Part shown: positions 6,500 to 14,101 of the stretch, piece by piece | Numbering within the stretch: the stretch's first letter is position 1 | Layout: the number at the start of each line of letters is the position of its first letter | Assembly (NCBI GenBank): GCA_964429355.1 | Contig: CAYSCH010000127.1 | Coordinates: 1-22,646 of the forward strand | From: JAAYAY01 sp964429355 | GTDB lineage: Bacteria > Planctomycetota > Planctomycetia > Pirellulales > Thermoguttaceae | DNA: 22,646 bases | Direction: 5' to 3' | Position numbers and translations under genes: made by a program | The notes under the pieces: model-generated | Seen by the model: the letters and a program-made list of their open reading frames with translations, nothing else | Database searches by the model: none | Told to the model about the DNA's origin: nothing

Positions 6500-8050
6500 C
6501 TACTTGTCGCCAGCGTTTTCCGGTTCTGGCTGCGGTTGCGGCTGGGGCTCGGACGCGGCTGCAGGGCTCGGTTCGGGCTTGGGTTCAGGTTTCGGTTCCG
6601 GCTTGGCCTCGGGGTTGGGCTCTGCCGTGCCTTCCGGCTTGGGCTCCGGTTTGGCTTCGGGCTCCGGTTCTGGCTTGGGTTCGGGCTTTGTTTCTGCCTC
6701 CGGCTCGGGTTTTTGTTCTGGTTGCGGCTCAGCTTGCGGCTCTGGTTTGGCTTCGGGCTCTGGCTTGGCTTCGGGTTTGGGTTCTGCCTTCGGCTCGGGT
6801 TTTTGTTCCGGTACTGGCTCAGCTTGTGGCTCTGGTTTGGCTTCGGGCTCTGGCTTGGCTTCGGGTTTGGGTTCTGCCTTCGGCTCGGGTTTCTGTTCCG
6901 GTTGCGGCTGAGCTTGCGGCTCTGGCTTGGCTTCGGGCTCAGGTTTGGCTTCGGGTTTTGGCTCAGGTTTGGGTTCGGGCTTTGGCTCAGGTTTGGGTTC
7001 GGGCTTTGGCTCTGCGTTCGGCTTGGGTTTTGGGCCGTAGATGGGAAACTTGACGTTTCCAGACAAGCCGCGGTCGATGGCCCAGATGTTGCGAAAGCGG
7101 ACCGGGTTCCCGTGGTCCTGGAGCCGGGTGGGGAGGAGGAGCGGTTCCTCGTCCTGGCCAGCGCCGGTCTTGTCGGCGAGTTCCACGTTGTTATGGACCT
7201 TGACACCGTTGAGCCAGACGGTGATCCGGGCATTGCGGATTTTGGTGCTGTCGGCGGCCCAGCGAGGGGCGGTGAAGACGATGTCGTAGGTTTGCCACTC
7301 GGTGGGTGGAAAACACATGTTCAGATCGGGTTTGCGGAAGCGGTAGAGCGAACCGCAGCCATTGAAGACGGGATCCATGGCGAAGGAGTCGAGCACCTGG
7401 ACCTCGTATCGGTTCTGCACGTAGATGCCACTGTTGGCCCGGGCCTGGTCGTGCGAACCGGGCATGTAGGGGAGGTTGAACTCGAGGTGCAGATTGAAGT
7501 CCTGGAACATGGGCTTGATGTCGGCCCCTTCCATAAGGAGGCCGTCAGGAGTCATTTCGGCGACCGTGAACTGATCTGTGCCGGTGCCGTCGAAGAGAAC
7601 GATGGCGTCACGGGGGGGCAAGGCACCCATGGTCGGACTGATCCGTTTGACCCGTTCGAGGCGGCCGATCTTCTGGCCGGTGCGATCGAGGATCAGGCAA
7701 TGGTCGCTTTCCACGACGAGGATCCATGGGCCACCGGAGAGGACGAGGAAGTCGCCGGAGCGGCGACCGATGAAGGCGGCCGGTTTGCCCTTGTATTCCT
7801 TGTCGCCGGGCAGACCGCCCTCGTACTGGATGGCCTCGAAGTTGCCGCCACCGATGGGGCGGACCTGGAGGGCCAGGGGTTCGTACTTGTTTGGCTCCCG
7901 GGAGATGGGACCCCGGAACTCGCCGAGGAGGACGAAGTCTTCGTCGGGGTCGAGCGCCGGATCTTCACCCGCGGCAACGGTGGGACAAATCATCCCGATG
8001 GCAAGTACGGCGAGCGTCAGTCGTTGCAGGATGCCAAGAACGTGGGCCAT
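6500..8050 (-). CDS. Secreted DUF1080 (3-keto-disaccharide hydrolase-like) protein with Pro-Glu-Lys repeat tail
   Basis: The product has 516 residues. A signal peptide (residues 1 to about 28, hydrophobic LTLAVLAIGMI then TVAAG) is followed by an N-terminal module seen in planctomycete DUF1080 proteins (about 30-145). Then comes the DUF1080/PF06439 concanavalin-like domain (about 150-335: AIVLFDG, NSGIYVQNRYEVQVLDS, WQTYDIVFTAPRW, ITVWLNGVKVHNN). The final ~180 residues are low-complexity PEPKPEAKPE repeats. The family is linked to sugar-ether or keto-disaccharide cleavage or carbohydrate binding; the substrate here is unknown. The tail looks like an extended periplasmic or envelope-spanning spacer. 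The ATG at 8050 has GAGG upstream; the longer reading frame lacks a site. The gene follows another DUF1080 gene on the same strand. Confidence 0.88.
   Translation of the reverse strand: MAHVLGILQRLTLAVLAIGMICPTVAAGEDPALDPDEDFVLLGEFRGPISREPNKYEPLALQVRPIGGGNFEAIQYEGGLPGDKEYKGKPAAFIGRRSGDFLVLSGGPWILVVESDHCLILDRTGQKIGRLERVKRISPTMGALPPRDAIVLFDGTGTDQFTVAEMTPDGLLMEGADIKPMFQDFNLHLEFNLPYMPGSHDQARANSGIYVQNRYEVQVLDSFAMDPVFNGCGSLYRFRKPDLNMCFPPTEWQTYDIVFTAPRWAADSTKIRNARITVWLNGVKVHNNVELADKTGAGQDEEPLLLPTRLQDHGNPVRFRNIWAIDRGLSGNVKFPIYGPKPKPNAEPKPEPKPEPKPEPKPEPKPEAKPEPEAKPEPQAQPQPEQKPEPKAEPKPEAKPEPEAKPEPQAEPVPEQKPEPKAEPKPEAKPEPEAKPEPQAEPQPEQKPEPEAETKPEPKPEPEPEAKPEPKPEGTAEPNPEAKPEPKPEPKPEPSPAAASEPQPQPQPEPENAGDK
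6698..7012 (-). repeat. In-gene tandem repeats, 90 bp and 24 bp periods
   Basis: Three units with an exact 90 bp period start at 6698, 6788 and 6878, each encoding about 30 residues of the PEPKAEPKPEAKPEP type. The first two are nearly identical; the third diverges after about 70 bp. Next to them (about 6961-7012) a 24 bp unit is repeated about twice. Both periods are multiples of three, so gain or loss of units keeps the frame. Confidence 0.85.
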
Positions 8051-8359
8051 GGTGGTCCTCAAAGGGGTCGGTGCCAGCAATTCGAGCCCCGCGCAGGCAA
8101 GACAGGGATCGGCAAAACGGAAAACTCCATTCTGTCCTCCCAGAGTGCCTTTTTCAACGGAGTAAGGGTGGAGGGTGGACCCCACTTTATTGGGGTCTGA
8201 TTAGGGGGAGGTCCGAGAGGAAATTGGGGCAAGACGATCAGGAACTGGATGGGGGACTGGCAGAGTTCGCAGGCAGAACACGGACGCGACCCGAGCGGGG
8301 GGCAAGCCCGCGGGGCTCACTTCAGGACGGCAATTTTTTTGCGAATCGCGATAGGCCAT
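8051..8359. other. Gap between the two DUF1080 genes
   Basis: No gene is seen. It holds repeat copy 4 (8267-8362) immediately after the upstream gene's stop and a perfect 7-bp hairpin, GACCCCA/TGGGGTC, at 8178-8197. The hairpin could act in termination or in the leader of the 6500-8050 gene, but no T-tract follows it. Confidence 0.6.
8178..8197 (-). other. Perfect inverted repeat (7-bp stem, 6-base loop)
   Basis: GACCCCA, CTTTAT, TGGGGTC forms a symmetrical stem-loop about 130 bp ahead of the tailed DUF1080 gene and about 160 bp after the other one. The role is unknown; a terminator without a U-run or a leader hairpin are options. Confidence 0.4.
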
Positions 8360-8362
8360 TCA
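8267..8362 (-). repeat. Dispersed ~85 bp hairpin repeat, copy 4
   Basis: Modules match copies 1-3: AGAACACGGACG..ACCCGAGCG, GGGGCAAGCCCGCGGGGCT, CTTCAGGACGGCAATTTTTT, GCGAATCGCGATAGGCCATTCAGG. As in copy 1, the right end read on the minus strand supplies the TGA stop of the preceding gene (8360-8362), followed by ATGGCC. The core hairpin has changed arms but keeps GGGCAAGCCC. Confidence 0.85.
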
Positions 8363-8950
8363 GGGGGTGAGCTTCGTCACGTAGATATCCTTGAACTCGA
8401 ACTGGCCGCCGCCGGGTGTTTCTGCCTGGAGGGCGATGACACCTTCCGCTTGTTCGAGGCCTTCGGCTTCCCACGCCGGTTTGCCGTTGATTTCCAGTCT
8501 CGCGGTCCGGCCGATGCAGGTGAGCTTCATCTCGTTCCACTGGCCGGGCCGGACAAGACCCTCGCTTTTCGCTCCGGGCAAATCACTGACATTACCTTCC
8601 ATGCCTTTGCGGAGGTTCACCTGGTAACGCTCGGGCCAGGGCCGTTTTTCTGACTCGGGAGGCGCGTCGCAACGGAAGTATACCCCCGAGTCCCACATCT
8701 CTGGATTCCGTGCTTTCCACTTGAACTCGAAGGTGAAGTCGCGGTAGGGGCCTTTGAGATAGACCAGCCCATTGCCTTCCTTGAGCAGGAGCGAACCATT
8801 TTCGACCATCGCCTCGCAACCAGAGACGGTCCATCCGTTGAGATCTTTGCCGTTGAACATCTTCTGGCGTTCGGCGGCGTTGGCGACCGGACCAAGGAGC
8901 AGGGTGAGGATTACTGCCAGCAGGGCGGAGGTTGTGGTGCGAATCAACAT
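8360..8950 (-). CDS. Secreted single-domain DUF1080 protein
   Basis: The product has 196 residues: a signal peptide (about 1-25, hydrophobic SALLAVILTLLLGPVANA) and one DUF1080/PF06439 domain. The domain opens with the typical MFNGKDLNGWTV and continues with FTFEFKWKAR, WDSGVYFRCD, WNEMKLTCIGRTARLEINGKPAW and IALQAETPGGGQFEFKDIYV. The fold is a concanavalin-like sandwich; relatives include 3-keto-disaccharide hydrolases, and the substrate is not deducible. The ATG at 8950 is chosen because the signal peptide follows directly; the frame upstream looks non-coding. It is divergent from the small membrane-protein gene at 9123, and its stop codon coincides with the edge of repeat copy 4. Confidence 0.9.
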   Translation of the reverse strand: MLIRTTTSALLAVILTLLLGPVANAAERQKMFNGKDLNGWTVSGCEAMVENGSLLLKEGNGLVYLKGPYRDFTFEFKWKARNPEMWDSGVYFRCDAPPESEKRPWPERYQVNLRKGMEGNVSDLPGAKSEGLVRPGQWNEMKLTCIGRTARLEINGKPAWEAEGLEQAEGVIALQAETPGGGQFEFKDIYVTKLTP

Positions 8951-9122
8951 GGTGGGGTCTCTTGGAGCAGGGGTGGTTTGACGGCAGCAGGTAATTGTGG
9001 TCTGTTGGTAGGGGGAATGCAAGCTGCGCCTGGGACAGATCGATTGTCCAAGAGCCCCTCCAGGTTTCCGAATACCCTCAAAGGACATTCTCCTTCAGTC
9101 CCATGTTGAGCCGGAAAGCACA

Positions 9123-9287
9123 ATGGAAAATACCGAATACTTCGTCGGGTGGGGAACGTTGACACTGATCAATGCCGGTCTGGCCCAGGCCAAGGGGCGC
9201 AGTGGTCTGCTATGGTGGTTGATTTCGCTGGTCCTCGGACCGATCGCCACGTTCCTTATTGTCGTCCTGCCTCGAGTTCCCGAGTAG
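9123..9287 (+). CDS. Small (54-residue) membrane protein, KGRS/GPIAT type
   Basis: This short gene reads MENTEYFVGW... with the motif AKGRSGLLWWL (22-32) followed by a hydrophobic segment containing GPIATFLIVVLP (39-50). It ends in TAG at 9287. The pattern 'A-x-x-KGRS-x-x-x-W ... GPIATFL' recurs in small uncharacterised bacterial membrane proteins. The product would have one strong membrane helix (about 28-50) and a weaker hydrophobic N-terminal stretch. The ribosome-binding site (GGAAAG) is weak. It is divergent from the DUF1080 gene at 8950 and upstream of the WD40 gene. No function is assigned. The motif makes it more likely real than chance. Confidence 0.72.
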   Translation: MENTEYFVGWGTLTLINAGLAQAKGRSGLLWWLISLVLGPIATFLIVVLPRVPE

Positions 9288-9363
9288 TGAACACTCCATG
9301 GAGGAGTGGTATTCGGCGCCAAAAGAGGTTGCGTGATTCCAGGAGGAAGAAGGTGCGAGCCAG

Positions 9364-9394
9364 CTTTTGCCGGGAATCGCGCGAGGCTATTGAG
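9364..9394 (-). repeat. Half copy of the dispersed repeat (right module only)
   Basis: About 30 bases, TTTTGCCGGGAATCG then CGCGAGGCTATTGAG, match the right half of copies 2 and 3 (TTTTTCCGGGAATGACGCAAGGCTATTTAG) with about five mismatches. The hairpin half is absent. It lies 54 bp before the WD40 gene start, the only copy not next to a minus-strand gene end. Confidence 0.6.
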
Positions 9395-9447
9395 AACCCG
9401 CTGCGTCAGGGGAAGGTATTGCTCGACTTCTGAACAAGGAACGAAAC

Positions 9448-12156
9448 ATGGCTACGCGAATGAATCGAGTCTCGAGGGGGCCTGTCGTGGCATGGACCGG
9501 CGCCGTGCTCTTGGCGATCGTTTTGGTCGGCGGCCTATGCGTCGCCGACTGCGATGCGATAGCCGAAGAGACCGCCAGGACCGCCGGAGAGAAGCCGGCA
9601 GTTGAAACGGCAGCGGATGCAGCGGCCGGCGGGGCGGCCGGAAGTTCACCCGCGGCGGCTCCCCGTTCCGTTTCGCCCGTGAAGACGCTCTCGGGACACA
9701 CGGCGGCCGTGCGCTCAGTGGCTTTCTCTCCGGACGGCAAGACGCTGGCGTCGGCGGGATTGGACGGTCATGTGAAACTGTGGCAAATGCCGGAGGCAAA
9801 GGAAAGGGGGACGCTGAAAGCTGAGACTCAAGCGGAGGGCGTGATCGCCGTCCATGCGATTGCCTTTTCCCCCGACGGCCAGTTGCTTGCCTCGGGCGGC
9901 TCCGACGGGTTGATCAGGCTCTGGGACCCGGTTGCCGGCAAGCAGGTGCGGAGCCTCGAGGGGCACAAGGGCCAGATCTTCTGTTTGGCGTTCAGTCGAG
10001 ACGGTAGACGGTTGGCTTCGGGGGGGGCCGATCGCTCGGTCAGGCTTTGGGAGGTGTCGCGCGGAGAACCCGTCCCAGGCGGCGTGTTTAAGCATGTCGG
10101 GTACGTACAGGGAGTGGCCGTTGGGGCGGACGGGCAGTCGATTGTGTCGATCGATGGCCCCTTAAGGATCTTTGGGACGGATCCCCCGCAAGAGCACGCC
10201 CGTCTGAACAACTGGACCGAGGTTCGCTCGCTGGCGTACGCGCCGGACGAGCAGGCGATGGCCATCGGACTGGGCTATGATCATGCCATCTCGCTCTGGA
10301 CTCGAGTCGGGGAAAAGGAACTGGAGCGACACGTTCTCGGGGGTCACGCCGATGGCAGCAACGCGTTGGCATTCTCTCCAGACAGCAAGACCCTGGCTTC
10401 GGTCGGAAATGACGGCACGATCAGAATTTGGGAGTTGAGCACCAGGCGGATGTTGGGTGAGGCCGGGACCGACCGGTCTGTTGCGCTGGCTGTGGCCTTT
10501 TCTCCGGATGGCAGGCAACTCGCCTCGGCGGGCGAGAACCACAAGGTGCTGCTATGGGACGTTGACCAGTTGAAGGCCCTGCCACAAGAAGAGCCGAGGT
10601 TTCCGAAGGTCCAGGAGCCCCCGCGATCTGTTCAGCTTCACCATGCCGAGGAACCGCGATTGGTCGGGGAGTTGAAGCGGCTGGGGGCCGTTTTTTTGGT
10701 GAAGGGGGCACGTCCGAGCTGGTCGCCCGACGCTGCGCGGATTGTCTACGTCACCACTCCAGACAGCGAGCTGAGCATCCTGGATTTGGGCACCGGCGAG
10801 GTCAAATCGCTCCGGGAGACGGGGCGAGACCCCGCCTGGTCGCCCAAACCGGGCCGATGGATCGCCTACACCAGCGGGCGTCAAAGCGCCTCCTACATGG
10901 GCTCCAGGTCGACCGAGGGGCATTTCACCGACCCGCTGAACGGAGACGAGGAAATCCGGCTGATCGATTCCTCGGGTGGCGAGCCCCGGAAAATTGCCGA
11001 TGGCTACGCCCCGGCCTGGTCGGGTGACGGAAAGACCCTTTACTTCATCTCGGGAACGGATCAGAAGCTCAAGTCGGTGGACGTGAACGAGGACGGATCG
11101 CCAGGGGCCATTCGGGAGCTGTTTGGCATCTCACCCCGCAGCCTTGTGGCGGCCATTTCGCCGGTTGGCCCGCGGGTGGCCTATCTCGGCGAGGGGCGTC
11201 TGGTTGTGGCCGACCGCGAAGGAGAGAAGATCGTGCCGACCTGGCCTACCCGTCACCTGCGCGACTGGCTGCTCGGCTGGTCACCGGATGGGAAGCAGCT
11301 TGGGGGGACGAACGTCTGGGGCTTCGGAGGGCTGTTGTTCCTCGACCAGGCGACCGGCCGGGCGGTGCGGCTGGGCACGGGCGAGTTGGTGGCCCCGGCC
11401 TGGTCGCCCGACGGCTCGATGATCGCCTTCGACGCCCACCTGGTGGGCGGAGGTGAGATCTGGATGATCGACGCCAAGGTGCTCGCCGCCGTGAGTTCGT
11501 TTCAATCTCCCCATCGTCCCGAGGGCCAGACGGCGCGATTCGATCTTGCCGTGCCGTTCCAGCCCGTGGGGAAACTTGCGTTTCTCGATTTCCAGGCGAA
11601 GGCCAACCAGGCGATGAACCTGGCCACGTTCGACACACCGTACAACGACATGGCTCAGGTGCCGCGGGGCGAGCAGACCTTCGGCGGGGTGAAGTTCACG
11701 ATCGGCCCGGGATCGCTGCAACTGGGCAGCGGCCTGCTGCCCGCAGCCCCCGAGAAGATCGAGGGGATCCCGGTCGGGAGGCACGTGGCGAGAATGTATG
11801 TTGTCCAGGGCACGCAATTCGGCGGTCCGACCCACAACGTGGCCGATGGCACGACCATCGGCTGGTACCGGGTGGTCTACGAGGACCAGACGGAACAATC
11901 CATCGCGGTCGTGGCCGGGGAGGACGTGGGCCATTGGTTTGCCGACGACTCGGAGCCGCCCACCCGCGGCGCGAAGGTCTGGGAGGGAAAGAACCGACTG
12001 GCCGAATGGCTCAACACCAGCGTGCGGCTGTTCGCCGGTGGATGGACGAATCCCCACCCGGAGAAGAAGGTCAGCCGGATCGATTACCTCGCCGCCGGCA
12101 CCCAGGCCGCCCCGTTCTGCCTGGCAATCACGCTGGAGGAACCGGTCTCCAAGTAG
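9448..12156 (+). CDS. Membrane-anchored WD40 / PD40 beta-propeller protein with planctomycete C-terminal domain
   Basis: The product has 902 residues. An N-terminal hydrophobic segment (about 13-33, no lipobox) suggests membrane anchoring or export. WD40 repeats follow from about 78 to 372: LSGHTAAVRSVAFSPDGKTLASAGLDGHVKLW, then VHAIAFSPDG..LIRLWD, QIFCLAFSRDG..SVRLWE, a degenerate pair, ALAFSPDSKTLASVGNDGTIRIWE and AVAFSPDGRQLASAGENHKVLLWD. A second propeller-like block (about 420-690) uses TolB/PD40 units (SWSPDAARIVYV, AWSPKPGRWIAYT, AWSGDGKTLYFIS, AWSPDGSMIAFD). The last ~200 residues are a separate domain with QTFGGVKFTIGPG, ADGTTIGWYRVVYED and NPHPEKKVSRIDY, a segment I associate with planctomycete proteins. 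The role is probably protein interaction or scaffolding; no catalytic motif is seen. AAGGAA precedes the ATG. Confidence 0.88.
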   Translation: MATRMNRVSRGPVVAWTGAVLLAIVLVGGLCVADCDAIAEETARTAGEKPAVETAADAAAGGAAGSSPAAAPRSVSPVKTLSGHTAAVRSVAFSPDGKTLASAGLDGHVKLWQMPEAKERGTLKAETQAEGVIAVHAIAFSPDGQLLASGGSDGLIRLWDPVAGKQVRSLEGHKGQIFCLAFSRDGRRLASGGADRSVRLWEVSRGEPVPGGVFKHVGYVQGVAVGADGQSIVSIDGPLRIFGTDPPQEHARLNNWTEVRSLAYAPDEQAMAIGLGYDHAISLWTRVGEKELERHVLGGHADGSNALAFSPDSKTLASVGNDGTIRIWELSTRRMLGEAGTDRSVALAVAFSPDGRQLASAGENHKVLLWDVDQLKALPQEEPRFPKVQEPPRSVQLHHAEEPRLVGELKRLGAVFLVKGARPSWSPDAARIVYVTTPDSELSILDLGTGEVKSLRETGRDPAWSPKPGRWIAYTSGRQSASYMGSRSTEGHFTDPLNGDEEIRLIDSSGGEPRKIADGYAPAWSGDGKTLYFISGTDQKLKSVDVNEDGSPGAIRELFGISPRSLVAAISPVGPRVAYLGEGRLVVADREGEKIVPTWPTRHLRDWLLGWSPDGKQLGGTNVWGFGGLLFLDQATGRAVRLGTGELVAPAWSPDGSMIAFDAHLVGGGEIWMIDAKVLAAVSSFQSPHRPEGQTARFDLAVPFQPVGKLAFLDFQAKANQAMNLATFDTPYNDMAQVPRGEQTFGGVKFTIGPGSLQLGSGLLPAAPEKIEGIPVGRHVARMYVVQGTQFGGPTHNVADGTTIGWYRVVYEDQTEQSIAVVAGEDVGHWFADDSEPPTRGAKVWEGKNRLAEWLNTSVRLFAGGWTNPHPEKKVSRIDYLAAGTQAAPFCLAITLEEPVSK

Positions 12157-12292
12157 ACGAAGGAACTGCGGCGGACCGTTTTGGAGGGGTTCCCGCTGCC
12201 GATACCGCAGCCATCGTTCACTGATCCGCTCGGAAGCCGGAGGTTCCTGGGCCGTTTGGAGAGCCATGTTGGTCGCGTTTTGACAGTATCCA

Positions 12293-12309
12293 GTCAGGCA
12301 CAGCCTGAC
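12293..12309. terminator. Perfect hairpin GTCAGGC-ACA-GCCTGAC, possible terminator or REP
   Basis: A seven-base perfect stem with a three-base loop sits between convergent genes, 137 bp after the WD40 stop. A T-tract is missing, so it may be a REP-type palindrome rather than an intrinsic terminator. Confidence 0.4.
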
Positions 12310-12332
12310 CTACGGAGCTGAAGCCTGGGCTC

Positions 12333-12365
12333 CAACCGAACGCGGGGCAAGCCCACACGACTATC
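12333..12365 (-). repeat. Clipped dispersed repeat, copy 5 (hairpin module only)
   Basis: AACCGAACGCGGGGCAAGCC followed by CACACGACTATC matches the left half of the full repeats (AACCCGAGCGCGGGGCAAGCC, CACGCGGCTATC). The right module (TTCCGGGAAT...) is missing. It is followed by GACTA/TAGTC complementarity. Confidence 0.75.
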
Positions 12366-12391
12366 ACGTGTAGTCATGTCCGTGGCGAGGG

Positions 12392-12425
12392 GAACCCGAA
12401 CGCGGGGCAAGCCCACGCGACTATC
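12392..12425 (-). repeat. Clipped dispersed repeat, copy 6 (hairpin module only)
   Basis: It is nearly identical to copy 5 and placed 60 bp after it: AACCCGAACGCGGGGCAAGC, then CCACGCGACTATC. Only the hairpin module is kept. It lies about 85 bp after the flotillin stop (minus strand). Confidence 0.75.
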
Positions 12426-12508
12426 GGTAAGGCCACGCAAGGGTCTACATTGTGGCGAATGCCGCAGGTTGTCGTGAAGGTATCGGATCCAGACGGCGAC
12501 GGAGGGTG

Positions 12509-14101
12509 TCACAACTGGGTGTTTTCGTGCTTGGGACCGACGGGAACGGGAGACCGGCTCGCGCCGTCGAGGCTGGCGAGGATTTCGGGGATTTCGATTC
12601 CGCCGACGTCTTTCATGACCTGCATCATCGGGGGGAGGGTACGGGCCATGTTGTGAAGCCAACCGGCGGTGGCGCTGGTACCGTCCTTGCCTCCGCCTTC
12701 CCAGACGACAACCTTGTCGAACTTGATGTTGGAGATTGCCTTGGCAGAGGCGTTGACCAGATCGTCGAAGTGTTCGAGCATCATCAACTGGAAGGCGTCC
12801 TTGGCGCCGCCGCAGGCGTCGACGATCTCGCGGAGGCCATCGCCCTTCTTTTTGAGGATCTCGTACTGGCCGCGGGCTTCGGCCTCGAGCCGGGCGAAGA
12901 TGGCTGACGCTTCGCCCTCGGCTTCGATGCGGCGTTTTTCGGCCTCGGCCTCGGCCTCGACCACAATGCGGGCCTTTTCGGCCTTGGCGGGAGCTTCCAC
13001 TTCGGCACGCCGTTTGGCCTCGATCCGCTCGGCCTCGGCCAGGTTTGCCTTGGCCCGGGCGCGGTGTTCGATTTCGAGCACGGCGGCCTCGGCCTGGCGT
13101 TTTTTGGCTTCACCGAGCTGGTAGGCTTCGGCCTCCTTGACCTGGAGGGCAGCCTGGGAGGCGGCGATTACCGCCTTGGCCGTGTTTTCGCCTTCGACGG
13201 CCTTGGCCTCGGCGTCAGCCAGGCGAATGCGCATCGCCTGCTGGGCATCTTTGACCTGGGCGTCGCGTTCGAACTTGGCCGCCTCTTCCCGGACGGCCTG
13301 CTCGCGATCCATGTCGGCGATGCTCACGGCCTGGTCGCGGTGGGCCTCGCGGGTGCCGATTTCGCGAACCTTATTGGCGCAGGCGACCTGGACGGCCTTC
13401 TCTTTTTCGGCTTCGGCGACCCGGATCTCGCCCATCTTTTCGTTGTCGGCCACGTCGCCGCGGGCCTTCTGGATGGCCTGGGAAGCGGCCTTCTGGCCGA
13501 TGGCTTCGATGTAGCCCGATTCGTCGGTGATATCGGTGATGTTGACGTTGATCAGGACCAGGCCGATCTTGAGCAGTTCCGGTTCGAGCGACGCCTGGAT
13601 ACTGGTGAGGAACTTATCGCGATCGCGGTTGATATCCTCGATGGCCATGGAGGCGATCACCTGGCGAAGCTGGCCGAAAATGATATCTTCGGCCTGTTTT
13701 TTGATTTCCGAGCTGGTCAGATCGAGGAGGCGGATGGCCGCGTTCTGCATCAATTCCGTCGTGGTGCCGATGGCCACGGTGAATACGCTGGGGACGTTGA
13801 CGCGGATGTTTTCCATCGACAGCGCACCCCGGAGCGGAATCTCGATCTGCATCGGTTCGAGGTTCAGCCAGCGGTAGTCTTGTACCAGCGGGACGATGAA
13901 CTTGGCGCCGCCATGGACGCAATTGGCCGACTTGCCCTTGCCGGCCCGGCCGAAGATCACGAGCACGCGGTTGCTCGGGCAGCGTTTGTACTGCTTGAAG
14001 GCCAGCGCAAGGACCATGAGGAACATGCCGATGATCAGCAGTACGGTGACGCTGAGGACGACGACCAGTTGGCTGATTGCCAGAAGCGGAAGGCTAGACA
14101 T
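12509..14101 (-). CDS. floT: Flotillin (FloT/YuaG-like SPFH membrane scaffold protein)
   Basis: Flotillins organise ordered membrane microdomains and assemble into oligomeric cages. The 530-residue product has an N-terminal membrane helix (about 10-35), an SPFH/band 7 domain (about 40-215, including SVFTVAIGTTTELMQNAAIRLL and GLVLINVNITDITDESGYIEAIGQKAA), and a long Ala/Glu-rich coiled coil (about 215-440). The C-terminal flotillin segment contains MARTLPPMMQVMKDVGGIEIPE. Length agrees with FloT (about 510). The ATG at 14101 has AGGAG six bases upstream and overlaps the end of the NfeD-like gene by 8 bp, indicating translational coupling as in the B. subtilis yuaF-yuaG pair. It is the final gene of the minus-strand membrane block. 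Confidence 0.95.
   Translation of the reverse strand: MSSLPLLAISQLVVVLSVTVLLIIGMFLMVLALAFKQYKRCPSNRVLVIFGRAGKGKSANCVHGGAKFIVPLVQDYRWLNLEPMQIEIPLRGALSMENIRVNVPSVFTVAIGTTTELMQNAAIRLLDLTSSEIKKQAEDIIFGQLRQVIASMAIEDINRDRDKFLTSIQASLEPELLKIGLVLINVNITDITDESGYIEAIGQKAASQAIQKARGDVADNEKMGEIRVAEAEKEKAVQVACANKVREIGTREAHRDQAVSIADMDREQAVREEAAKFERDAQVKDAQQAMRIRLADAEAKAVEGENTAKAVIAASQAALQVKEAEAYQLGEAKKRQAEAAVLEIEHRARAKANLAEAERIEAKRRAEVEAPAKAEKARIVVEAEAEAEKRRIEAEGEASAIFARLEAEARGQYEILKKKGDGLREIVDACGGAKDAFQLMMLEHFDDLVNASAKAISNIKFDKVVVWEGGGKDGTSATAGWLHNMARTLPPMMQVMKDVGGIEIPEILASLDGASRSPVPVGPKHENTQL

Larger units (their letters stand above)
12157..12508. other. Convergent gap between WD40 gene and flotillin gene
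   Basis: No gene is seen in this 352 bp. It contains a perfect 7-bp hairpin at 12293-12309 and two clipped copies of the dispersed repeat at 12333-12365 and 12392-12425. These are likely involved in ending transcription from both sides, but no classical hairpin plus T-tract is present. Confidence 0.6.

Noticed and set aside
6467..8200. Plus-strand open frame of 577 codons opposite the DUF1080 gene, plus other open frames through the repeat
   Set aside because: The Pro-Glu-Lys repeat lacks stop codons in several frames, giving Leu/Phe/Gly- or Ser/Gly-rich nonsense on the opposite strand; the DUF1080 reading has a signal peptide, domain and ribosome-binding site.
9448..9560. Possible lipoprotein signal in the WD40 protein (GGLC, VADC)
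   Set aside because: Neither matches a lipobox well (no small residue pattern at -3 to -1); an uncleaved anchor or ordinary export signal fits better.
12333..12425. Two repeats with a ~27 bp spacer, CRISPR-like spacing
   Set aside because: There are only two units, they are themselves palindromic and found singly elsewhere in the window, and no cas genes are present.
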